Shown: positions 16,702-24,810 of the stretch, one piece after another
How the letters are laid out: the number at the start of each line of letters is the position of its first letter
Numbering within the stretch: position 1 is the stretch's first letter
Assembly: GCF_003755185.1 (NCBI RefSeq)
Contig: NZ_RKIC01000014.1
Coordinates: 62,001 to 126,000, forward strand
DNA length: 64,000 nucleotides
Reading direction: 5' to 3'
From: Frigoribacterium sp. PhB24
Lineage (GTDB): Bacteria > Actinomycetota > Actinomycetes > Actinomycetales > Microbacteriaceae
The notes under the pieces: generated by a model
The model's input: only the letters and a program-made list of their open reading frames with translations
Database searches by the model: none
What the model was told of the DNA's origin: nothing
Made by a program: the position numbers and the translations under genes

Positions 16702-19188
16702 TCATGAGGTGCCGGTCGCGAGGGCGGCGAGCAGGTCGCGTGCCATGTCCTCGGAGGCCGAGGGATGGCGCTGTGCGAGCATCCCGAGAGGGGCGTCGCC
16801 GAGCTGGCTCCCCGCCGCCTCCACAGGAACCCCCGGGAAGTAGGTGCGGAGCACGTCCAAGACGGCCGCCCACGCCGTGTCGTCCTTCATGACGTCCTTG
16901 ACGGGTGACTCGAGCGTCAGCACGACGTCCTCGCCGAACCCGGCCGGCCGGGGCCAGCGCCACGAGTGACGGCCCGCGCCCACCTCCACCACGAGCGCCT
17001 CCGGGTGGAGCGGCGGCACGACCGTCGCGGTCGCGCCCTCGGGCACGACCACGTCGAGCACGAGCTCCTCGCCGTCGACGTACCAGTTGCTCTCCGCGCG
17101 ACCGCGTACCGTCTCGTGCGCGGTCCTGGCCGAGGTGAGCCCACCTCCGGGCAGAGGGGCGACCGTGAAGGTCTCCCAGCCGGGCGAGGTCCTGGTGAGC
17201 CCGCCCACGACGCGGTGCAGCCAGTCGGCGACGGCCCCGAGAGCGTAGTGGTTCAGCGACGTCATGCCCGTGGCGTTGATCGTGCCGTCCGGCAGTACGG
17301 AGTCCCAGCGCTCCCAGATGGTCGTCGCTCCCATGGTGACCGGATAGAGGAAGGACGGGCTCTTCTTCTGCAGGAGCATGTCGTAGGCGACGTCGACGTG
17401 CCCCGTGCTGCTCAGCGCGTCCGTGATGAGGGGCGTGCCCGCGAAGCCCGTCGAGATGGTGCCGCCGACGGCGGTGACGATCTCGCGCAGCCGGTCTCCG
17501 GCCACCTGCCGCTGGTCGTCGTCGAGCAGGCCGAACATGATGGGGAGCGCGTAGCCCGTCGCGGACTCGCTCACGACACGGCCGACCTCGGTCACGAAGT
17601 GCCGCCGGAAGGCTGTACGCACGCGATCGGCGAGCGCGCCGTAGTGCCGGGCGTCGTCGCGCTTGCCGAGGACCTCGGCCGCCGATGCGAGCTCGCGCGT
17701 GGTCCTGCAGAGGTAGGCCTGCGCGACGAGGTATCGGTCCGTCTTGCCGCCGGCAGGGTTGTCGGAGGGGGCATCGGGGTCGAGCCAGTCGCCGAACTGG
17801 AAGCCGTGGCCCCAGAGCCCGTCGTCGTCGAGTGCGGCCTCGACCTCGCCCATGAACGAGGTCATGGACGTCCAACTGGAACGGAGGATCTCAGGGTCCC
17901 CGTACTCCTGGTAGAGCTGCCACGGCAAGCTCACCGCGACGTCGCTCCAGAGCGCGGTCGCGGTGGAGGGGGTGGGCAGCACGTCCGGAACGCTCCACGG
18001 CACGGTGCCCGCCGCCTCCTGCTCGGCTGCGAGGTCCTGGAGCCACGACCCGAGCACGCCCCGCACGTCGTAGAGATAGGTGGCCGTCGGCGAGAAGGCG
18101 TTGAGGTCGCCGGTCCAGCCGAGGCGCTCGTCGCGCTGCGGGCAGTCCGTCGGGACGCCCACGAAGTTGTCGCGCATCGACCACACCGTGTTCTCGTGCA
18201 GCTTCGTCACGAGCGGGTCGGACGTCTCGAACCAGCCAGTGCGCTCCATGTCGCTGTGCACGACGACGGCGCGGAGGTCGTCGGAGCCGAGCGTCCCGGG
18301 CCATCCTGCGACCTCGGCGTACCGGAAGCCATGGAAGGTGAATGCGGGCTCCCAGGTCTCTTCGCCTCCGCCGCGCAGCGTGTAGCGGTCGGTCGCCGCG
18401 GCACTGCGGAGCGTCTCGAGCTCGAGGTCGCCCTCCGGGGTGAGCAGCTCGGCATGCCGCAGCACGATCGTGTCCCCCGCGTCGCCGGAGACGGTGAGGC
18501 GCACCCAGCCCGAGATGTTCTGGCCGAAGTCGACGATGAAACGTCCGGAGGCGCGCTCCGTGATCGAGATGGGCGTCAGCTCCTCGATGCGACGGATGGG
18601 CGGGGCCCCGTCGACCTCGACGCGTCCGACCTCGGCGTCGTAGGCCGCTGCCGGGACCCAGGAGGAGTCGTCGAAGCCGGCTGAGGCCCACCCGACCGGC
18701 TCGGCCCGGGCGTCGTGCACCTCGCCCGCGTAGATGCCGCTCGACCGGACGGCGCCCGTGCCGACGCGGAAGGACGCATCGGTCGTGACGACGTCGGTCC
18801 GGTCGGCGTATTCGAGCTCCAGTCGCGCGTGCAGGGCTGGGCGGTCGGCGTAGTTGTGGCGGTTGTTCTCCCATGTCAGGGGGCCGACGGCCCAGCCCTC
18901 ACCGACGATGGCGCCGACCGCGTTGTCGCCCACGGCCACCAGGTCCGTGACGTCGTGGGTGCGCGCGACGATGCGGTGCGAGTAAGAGGTCCAGCCGGGG
19001 AAGAGGACCTCATCCCCGACTCGGCGACCGTTGACCCAGATCTCTGCGATGCCCAGGGCGGTCGCGGTGAGCGTGGCCCGGACGAGGCCGTCGCCCACCT
19101 CGAAGCCACGACGGAAATATGGCGCGGGGCTTCCCTCCTCGCTCGGCTCGGCGGCGCTGATGAATGCGGGGCGTCCGGTGTCGGTCAT
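16702..19188 (-). CDS. Alpha-L-rhamnosidase (GH78)
   Basis: This 828-aa enzyme removes terminal alpha-L-rhamnose by an inverting mechanism. N-terminal beta-sandwich domains carry the family pattern (AEIWVNGRRVGDEVLFPGWTSYSHR; GRFIVDFGQNISGWVRL). The (alpha/alpha)6 catalytic domain has PTDCPQRDERLGWTGD with the conserved acidic residues, then HGFQFGDWLDP and PVTMGATTIWERWDS. A C-terminal beta domain follows, plus about 50 extra residues. No signal peptide is present. The ATG at 19188 has AAGGGA upstream. It lies 32 bases after the GH2 gene in the same operon. Rhamnosylated plant glycosides, such as flavonoid rutinosides, are plausible substrates. Confidence 0.92.
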   Translation of the reverse strand: MTDTGRPAFISAAEPSEEGSPAPYFRRGFEVGDGLVRATLTATALGIAEIWVNGRRVGDEVLFPGWTSYSHRIVARTHDVTDLVAVGDNAVGAIVGEGWAVGPLTWENNRHNYADRPALHARLELEYADRTDVVTTDASFRVGTGAVRSSGIYAGEVHDARAEPVGWASAGFDDSSWVPAAAYDAEVGRVEVDGAPPIRRIEELTPISITERASGRFIVDFGQNISGWVRLTVSGDAGDTIVLRHAELLTPEGDLELETLRSAAATDRYTLRGGGEETWEPAFTFHGFRYAEVAGWPGTLGSDDLRAVVVHSDMERTGWFETSDPLVTKLHENTVWSMRDNFVGVPTDCPQRDERLGWTGDLNAFSPTATYLYDVRGVLGSWLQDLAAEQEAAGTVPWSVPDVLPTPSTATALWSDVAVSLPWQLYQEYGDPEILRSSWTSMTSFMGEVEAALDDDGLWGHGFQFGDWLDPDAPSDNPAGGKTDRYLVAQAYLCRTTRELASAAEVLGKRDDARHYGALADRVRTAFRRHFVTEVGRVVSESATGYALPIMFGLLDDDQRQVAGDRLREIVTAVGGTISTGFAGTPLITDALSSTGHVDVAYDMLLQKKSPSFLYPVTMGATTIWERWDSVLPDGTINATGMTSLNHYALGAVADWLHRVVGGLTRTSPGWETFTVAPLPGGGLTSARTAHETVRGRAESNWYVDGEELVLDVVVPEGATATVVPPLHPEALVVEVGAGRHSWRWPRPAGFGEDVVLTLESPVKDVMKDDTAWAAVLDVLRTYFPGVPVEAAGSQLGDAPLGMLAQRHPSASEDMARDLLAALATGTS

Positions 19189-19220
19189 GGTGGTCCCTTC
19201 GGCGGTGACGGGGATGTCGG

Positions 19221-21671
19221 TCAAGCGACGGTGAGCGTGAGGCCGACGGGCTCGCACCCGTCTGCGGACACGGCGACGGAGACGGGGCCGACGCCGGTCG
19301 GGCGGACGATCGCGAGAGCGCGGCCGTCGTAGGTGCCGCGGGTCGAGCCCGAGAACAGCTCATGGGGTGCGGGGTCGCCACTGCCGAGCGCCTGGAGCAC
19401 AGCCGCTCCCTCCACGACGACGGAGATCTCACGGTCGGCCAGCGGGCGGAGCACTCCGCTCTCGTCGGTGAGGGACACGTCGATGAACGCGAGGTCGGTC
19501 GTGCCCTGCTCCAGCTGGCTCCGGTCCGCTGTCACCTGGAGGCGGAGCTCGTGCGCGGCCGACCTCAGGGTCGTCCTCCCGGTCTCGACGCCGCCACGCC
19601 GGGCGACGGCGACCAGCTGTCCCGGGCTGTACGTGGTCTCGAACGTCGCCCGGAAAGCCAGCTCGTCACCGACCGACGACCTGCCGAGCGACTTTCCGTC
19701 CAGCACGAGCTCGACCTCGTCGGCGTCGCTGTAGACCTCGATGGTGACGGGTGCCCCCTCGTGCCCCTCCCAGCTCCAGCTGGGCAGGGCGTCGCTCCAC
19801 GACCACGGCGTCCCCTGGACCGGCTGCCCGTGCCGCTCCGGCCGCTGCACGGCGACGTACGGCTCGGACCGGAGACCGAACACGGTCTCGCGGTAGTACG
19901 AGACGGGGCGCCGGTGGCCGGTGATGTCGAGATCGCCACTGGAGGCCGCGAGCCAGGGGTACGCCTTGGCCGCGGCGTGCGCCGTGGCACCGTCGGGGTA
20001 GCTGACCCCGCCGAGGCCGGCCTCGCCCAGGTAGTCCCAGCCCACCCAGGTGAAGTCACCGATGACGTGCTCATGCTGCTCGACGAGCTCCCAGTTGCGG
20101 GCGATGCGGGAGGGGAACGTCTCGCTGCCGACGATGACGCGGTTCGGGAACCGCTGTGCGTCGAGCTCGTAGCGACCGTCGCCGTAGTTCATCCCTGCGA
20201 TGTCGAGGACCGAGAACGACTCCTCGGTCCGCTCGCTGACTTGTGGTGACGCCGAGATCTGGTTCATCATGTCGCCGACCTGGGTCATCATGGCGTTCAC
20301 CCCGCCTCCGGCCTGGGGTTCGGCCGAGGCCATCGCCTCGCGCTGCTGTGCCATGCCTGCCGTCACCATGTCGAGCACCGAGACGAAGCCGTTGATCCCG
20401 TTGGTGACGAAGCGGGTGGGGTCGAGCGACCGGACCTTCTCGGCGAGCCGCCTGCTCCAGACGCCTCCGCTGATCGCCCCGGTCTCGGGGATCTCGTTCC
20501 CGATCGAGTACATCACGACGCTCGGGTGGTTGCGGTCCTTGGCCACGAGTGCCTCCACGTCTCGCTCCCACCACTGCGTGAAGTCGGAGGCGTAGTCGAA
20601 GTCGCTCTTGCTCGAGGTCCACATGTCGAAGGTCTCGTCCATGACGAGCATGCCGAGCCGGTCGCAGGCCTCGAGGAGGGCGGTGCTGATCGGGTTGTGT
20701 GCGCTGCGGACGGCGTTGAAGCCGGCTGCCTTGAGGAGCTCGATCCGGCGCTCCTCAGCGCGTGCGATGGACGCCGCACCGAGAGGCCCGTTGTCGTGGT
20801 GGATGCACGCGCCTCGGAGCACGAGAGGCTCGCCGTTGATCCGGAGGCCGCGGCGGGCGTCGACCTGCAGCGTGCGGATGCCGACAGGGACGACCTCGTC
20901 GTCGAGGCGACGATCGCCGTCAGTCAGAGCCAGGCGCGCGGTGTACAGGGAGGGCTGCTCGACGCTCCACAGGGCGGGGTCGGACACGAGAAGCCGGTGA
21001 CGGACCGTGGCGCGCTCTCCCGGCAGGAGGGTCACCGGAGAGCTGTCAGAGGCGACCTCGGCCAGACCCGCCTCATCGAGGGAGGACGACAGCCGCACCG
21101 TGCGTGTGGTCGTGCTGGAGTTCTCGACGACAGCGGCGATCTCGACCAGGGCGCGATCAGCATCGACGTCGGGCGTCGTGACCGTGACACCGTCGACGGC
21201 CAGGTGAACGGCGTCCTTGACGATGAGGCGCACGTCGCGGTAGATGCCGGCCCCTGTGTACCAACGACTGTCCTGGTGGGTGCGGCAGTGCACCGCGATC
21301 GTGTTGACCTCACCGTGTCGGAGCCAGGGGTCGATCCGGACCACGAACCGCGAATAGCCGAACGCGTGTTGTCCGGCCAGGGCACCGTTCACGTAGACCA
21401 TGGCATCGCGGTGGACGCCGTCGAACTCGAGAGCCCACAGCTGGCCCGCAGCCTCTTCCGGCACCTCGAGCTGCCTGCGGTACTCCCATGCGCCTCCGGC
21501 GAAGTAGCCGGGCGCGGCCCCGTTCGCCAGATCGGGTTCGCGGGTGGTGGCGATCTGCGCGTCGTGCGGCAGCGTCACGTCCGTCCACGCGCCTCCCGCC
21601 CCGCCCAGTTCGGCGAACGCACTGACCTTGCGCCGGAACGACCAGCCGTCGTTGAGAACCATGACAGCCAC
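19221..21671 (-). CDS. Glycoside hydrolase family 2 beta-galactosidase-type enzyme
   Basis: This 816-aa GH2 protein has the sugar-binding domain (WEYRRQLEVPEE...VYVNGALAGQHAFGYSRF), an Ig-like domain, and a barrel with acid/base Glu in MYSIGNEIPETG and nucleophile Glu in VGSETFPS. DUF4982-like and further Ig-like domains follow. A Met/Gln/Ala-rich insertion (AGMAQQREAMASAEPQAGGG onward, about residues 440-490) lies between the two catalytic residues. The preferred start is the GTG at 21671 with GGAGG upstream; an ATG at 21662 is possible. It heads the GH2-GH78 operon behind the LacI operator at 21705-21720. Substrates could be beta-galactosides, beta-glucuronides or beta-mannosides. Confidence 0.87.
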   Translation of the reverse strand: MAVMVLNDGWSFRRKVSAFAELGGAGGAWTDVTLPHDAQIATTREPDLANGAAPGYFAGGAWEYRRQLEVPEEAAGQLWALEFDGVHRDAMVYVNGALAGQHAFGYSRFVVRIDPWLRHGEVNTIAVHCRTHQDSRWYTGAGIYRDVRLIVKDAVHLAVDGVTVTTPDVDADRALVEIAAVVENSSTTTRTVRLSSSLDEAGLAEVASDSSPVTLLPGERATVRHRLLVSDPALWSVEQPSLYTARLALTDGDRRLDDEVVPVGIRTLQVDARRGLRINGEPLVLRGACIHHDNGPLGAASIARAEERRIELLKAAGFNAVRSAHNPISTALLEACDRLGMLVMDETFDMWTSSKSDFDYASDFTQWWERDVEALVAKDRNHPSVVMYSIGNEIPETGAISGGVWSRRLAEKVRSLDPTRFVTNGINGFVSVLDMVTAGMAQQREAMASAEPQAGGGVNAMMTQVGDMMNQISASPQVSERTEESFSVLDIAGMNYGDGRYELDAQRFPNRVIVGSETFPSRIARNWELVEQHEHVIGDFTWVGWDYLGEAGLGGVSYPDGATAHAAAKAYPWLAASSGDLDITGHRRPVSYYRETVFGLRSEPYVAVQRPERHGQPVQGTPWSWSDALPSWSWEGHEGAPVTIEVYSDADEVELVLDGKSLGRSSVGDELAFRATFETTYSPGQLVAVARRGGVETGRTTLRSAAHELRLQVTADRSQLEQGTTDLAFIDVSLTDESGVLRPLADREISVVVEGAAVLQALGSGDPAPHELFSGSTRGTYDGRALAIVRPTGVGPVSVAVSADGCEPVGLTLTVA

Positions 21672-21704
21672 GGGGAGCCTCCAAGAACATCGTCGTCATC
21701 GCGA

Positions 21705-21720
21705 GGTATCGCGCGTTACC
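21705..21720. promoter_or_regulatory. LacI-type operator between GH2 and lacI
   Basis: GGTATCGCGCGTTACC is a one-mismatch form of the palindrome GGTAACGCGCGTTACC and matches the site at 16561-16576. It lies in the 119 bases between the divergent GH2 and LacI genes. A half site, CGGTAACATCG, follows near 21756. Control of both directions by the LacI protein is likely. Confidence 0.65.
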
Positions 21721-21790
21721 GACTCAACCACGGCTCTCCGGGCCTGTCAACTCTCGGTAACATCGTCACAGCCGAGACGGAGGAGCAGGC

Positions 21791-22753
21791 GTGCCGGTCA
21801 CCAGTGAAGACGTCGCCAGAGACGCGGGCGTCTCGCGAGCGGTGGTCAGCCAGATCCTCAACGGGCGAGGCGCTCGCTTCACCGCAGAGACGCGCGACCG
21901 CGTTCTCCGAGCCGTCACAGACCTCGGGTACCGCCCTTCGGCTGCCGGCCGAGCCCTGGCTCGGGGCTCGAGCGACGTGGTGGTCGCGCTCATCCCCGAC
22001 ACCACGTTCGGCGGCAACCTGCAGACGGTCTTCGAGTCGCTGACCGATGAGCTGGCCCGTCGCGGCCTCACCTTGGTCCTGCGTCTCTCGACGCCCTCGA
22101 CCGAGGTGCTCGACAGCCTCGTCTCGAGCCTGCAGCCACGTGCCGTGCTGTCGCTGACCTCCTTCTCCGAGGCCGAACGCGCGTTGCTGGCCGCACGGGG
22201 CGTCGACGCCATCGATCCCGGCACGACGAGTCGCAGCCCGCTGAACCGGGAGATCGGGACGCTGCAGGCCGAACATCTCGTCTCTCGCGGTCACCGACGC
22301 CTCGCCTACGCCCACCTCGAGGACGCCCGCCGCGACCCGTTCGGTGCCGATCGTGAAGCGGCGTTCGCCGAGGTCGCAGTGTCTCGGGGACTGCCCCAGC
22401 CGATCATCGTCCATCTCGACATCGACCCTGGGTCGGCGGCTCGAGCCCTCGACGACCTCGGTGACCGAGGCGTCGCCGTGGGGTGCTACAACGACGACGT
22501 CGCGACCGCGCTCCTCTCGGTCGCGACGTCCCAGGGCTGGTCCGTCCCCGGCGACCTCGCCGTCATCGGCATGGACGCCACGCCCCTGTCGCGTCTGACG
22601 CAGCCAGCGCTCGCGACGGTCCAGTACGACATGGCAGCAGCCGCTCGGGGAGCTGTGGCGTCGATCCTGGCGACGATCGACCGGGCCGAGCGCGGCTCTC
22701 CGGGCAGCTCGGTCGAACTCTCGCTCGAGCTCATCGCTGGCGGGACGACGTGA
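21791..22753 (+). CDS. LacI-family transcriptional regulator
   Basis: This 320-aa regulator has an N-terminal LacI helix-turn-helix (TSEDVARDAGVSRAVVSQILNG) and hinge (GYRPSAAGRALARGSSD), followed by a periplasmic-binding-like sensor domain ending at DLAVIGMDATPLSRLTQPAL. The GTG start at 21791 is preceded by GGAGGAG. Two matching palindromes, in front of the GH2-GH78 operon and the MFS-hydrolase-GH1 operon, indicate that it controls both units. The inducer is probably a sugar released from the glycoside, but cannot be named. Confidence 0.9.
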   Translation: MPVTSEDVARDAGVSRAVVSQILNGRGARFTAETRDRVLRAVTDLGYRPSAAGRALARGSSDVVVALIPDTTFGGNLQTVFESLTDELARRGLTLVLRLSTPSTEVLDSLVSSLQPRAVLSLTSFSEAERALLAARGVDAIDPGTTSRSPLNREIGTLQAEHLVSRGHRRLAYAHLEDARRDPFGADREAAFAEVAVSRGLPQPIIVHLDIDPGSAARALDDLGDRGVAVGCYNDDVATALLSVATSQGWSVPGDLAVIGMDATPLSRLTQPALATVQYDMAAAARGAVASILATIDRAERGSPGSSVELSLELIAGGTT

Positions 22754-22838
22754 CGTCTCCGGACCCCAGGCCAGCACCAGAGACGCAGCCCTCGGCGAAG
22801 AGCTGGCATCCTCGGACACAGACTCGTCGTACCACGAC

Positions 22839-23534
22839 TCAGCGGATCAACCCGGCTTGGTAGGTGAGAGCGACGAGTTGGGCCCGGTCTCGTGCGCCTA
22901 CCTTCATCATGGCTCGCGAGACGTGGGTCTTGACGGTGAAGGGCGAGACGAACAGCTGCTGGGCGATCTGTTGGTTGTCTCGGCCTGAGGCCGCCGCGAT
23001 CACGACGTCGCGCTCGCGGGGCGTCAACTGGGCGAAGGTCGCTGCAAGAGCCTCGTCGACGGGAGCCGATGCCGTCTGTGCGACCTGCTCGATCAGGGCC
23101 GCGGATGCCCTGGCCGACAGCACGCCGCCGCCCTGGGCGACGTCGACGATCCCGGCGATCAGCTCCGTCGGACCGACGCCCTTGCTGAGGAAGCCGTTCG
23201 CTCCGGCGCGCAGGGCCGCTATGACGACGGAGTCGTTGTCGAACGTGGTCAGGACGAGGATCTTGACATCGGCGGTCGTCTCGTCGGCACGGATGCGTCG
23301 GGTCGCCTCCACGCCGTCGATGCCCGGCATGCGGATGTCCATCAGCACGAGGTCGACAGGATGCTCCTTGACGTAGTCGACTGCCTGCAGGCCGTCCTCC
23401 AGGTCGGCCACGACCTCCGTGCCGTCGCTCGCCTCGAGCATCCCCCGCAGCCCGAGTCGGATCATCAGCTGGTCGTCGACGATGAGCACGCGCACGGGAG
23501 CCTTGCTGCCGCCCGGCATGGGGTGGTCGATCAT
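22839..23534 (-). CDS. NarL/LuxR-type response regulator
   Basis: This 231-aa response regulator has an N-terminal receiver (VLIVDDQLMIRLGL, phosphoacceptor Asp in LVLMDIRMPG, Lys in GFLSKG) and a C-terminal LuxR helix-turn-helix (LTPRERDVVIAAASGRDNQQIAQQLFVSPFTVKTHVSR). Its ATG overlaps the stop of the kinase gene by four bases (ATGA). It forms a two-component pair with that kinase. The palindromes TACTCC-N4-GGAGTA at 27146 and 28398 are candidate targets, one of them before the exporter gene of the same cluster. Confidence 0.92.
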   Translation of the reverse strand: MIDHPMPGGSKAPVRVLIVDDQLMIRLGLRGMLEASDGTEVVADLEDGLQAVDYVKEHPVDLVLMDIRMPGIDGVEATRRIRADETTADVKILVLTTFDNDSVVIAALRAGANGFLSKGVGPTELIAGIVDVAQGGGVLSARASAALIEQVAQTASAPVDEALAATFAQLTPRERDVVIAAASGRDNQQIAQQLFVSPFTVKTHVSRAMMKVGARDRAQLVALTYQAGLIR

Positions 23535-24754
23535 GAGTCGTGCCTTCCGTCGATGTCCAGGGTCACGGTCACCGTGAAGGTCGCCTCGTCGGCGGCGACG
23601 TCCACATCTCCGCCCGCACTGCGAGCCCGCTCGGTCATGCCCACCAGGCCCAGCCCGGCACGCCTCCCGGCGACGACGACGTCGGTCCGCCGGTCGTTCC
23701 GCGCACGGATGGTGATGGTCGCGTTCACCAGGAGGACGTCTAGGTCGACCGTGCCCCTGCCGTACTTGAGCGCGTTCGTCAGTGCTTCTTGCACGATCCG
23801 GTACACGGCGGTGTCGATGGTCGCGTCGAGACCAGGAGGCAGGCATGCCAGTCGTGCCCGGACGTCGAGGCCCGTGCCCTCGAACGACGCGACGAGCGCC
23901 TCCAGTCCCGCGGTGCCGGGAGCCGGTCGGGTGTCGTCGTCCGACGACGGGCCGGAGGCGCGGAGCAGCGACAGGATCTCCTGCGTCTCGCGGAGAACGG
24001 CTTGCACCCCGATGCGTGCGTCTGCGAGAGCTCGTCGGGCGGCGTCCGCCCCCGAGGGCAGGCTGACCTCGGCGACGCCGAGGTGCATGCTCACGATGGC
24101 GACCTCGTGGCCGACGACGTCGTGCAGGTCCCGCGCGATCCGGAGCCTCTCCTCCGCGACCCGGCGGTCGGCCTCGGCCTCACGCGTGAGCAGGGCGTCC
24201 CTGGTGCGTTCTTCGAGCGAGCGCCAGTAGCGGTGTTGGCTGAGCAGGGCGCTGCCTGCGGCCGCGCCGGCGATCGACGTCGCGGCCGCCAGCGTGACCT
24301 CGGGCTGGGCGATCTGGAACGAGAGCGCGAGAGCCTCGGACAGTGCGGTCACCAGCGCGGTCACGAGACCACTCCTGACGGCCGAGACACCGCGGACGGT
24401 GGCGGAGAACACGGTGAAGACCGCGATGGTCCACAAGGTGATCGGGTCCCACCCGGCGAGACCGCTGGTCAACGCCCCGCCGAGGACGAAGACGAGCCCT
24501 GCCCAGGCGGATCGGCGCGCGACGATGACCCCGACCCCCGCGAGCGCGAACGCGAACCAGGCGCCCACGGGAGCCGCTGAGGACGTGCCCAGCAAGTGCA
24601 CGGTCTCTCCCGCCAGGGCGGCCAGCGACACGACGAACGCGGTCCTGTCCAGGGTCGCAGGTCGGCGGTACCAGGGCTCGGGCCGGAGGTACTGCTCAGC
24701 ACTGTCCATCGTCACGGTGTCATCCTGTCCTGTCTCGGTCGGATCTGTCGTCAT
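23531..24754 (-). CDS. NarL-family sensor histidine kinase
   Basis: This 407-aa membrane kinase has four to five hydrophobic segments in residues about 40-170, then a HisKA_3 dimerisation helix with the phospho-His in RIARDLHDVVGHEVAIVSMH, and an ATPase domain with IVQEALTNALKYG and GLGLVGMTERA. It senses an unknown membrane or cell-envelope signal and phosphorylates the LuxR-type partner encoded next. The start at 24754 lies 56 bases after the MMPL stop and has no strong ribosome site. The order exporter-kinase-regulator suggests a self-regulated efflux unit. Confidence 0.9.
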   Translation of the reverse strand: MTTDPTETGQDDTVTMDSAEQYLRPEPWYRRPATLDRTAFVVSLAALAGETVHLLGTSSAAPVGAWFAFALAGVGVIVARRSAWAGLVFVLGGALTSGLAGWDPITLWTIAVFTVFSATVRGVSAVRSGLVTALVTALSEALALSFQIAQPEVTLAAATSIAGAAAGSALLSQHRYWRSLEERTRDALLTREAEADRRVAEERLRIARDLHDVVGHEVAIVSMHLGVAEVSLPSGADAARRALADARIGVQAVLRETQEILSLLRASGPSSDDDTRPAPGTAGLEALVASFEGTGLDVRARLACLPPGLDATIDTAVYRIVQEALTNALKYGRGTVDLDVLLVNATITIRARNDRRTDVVVAGRRAGLGLVGMTERARSAGGDVDVAADEATFTVTVTLDIDGRHDS

Positions 24755-24810
24755 GCGCGAGGCACGCCGGGCCTCGGTGGAGAGGTCCGGCGTGCCCTGG
24801 GCCAGCGGGG

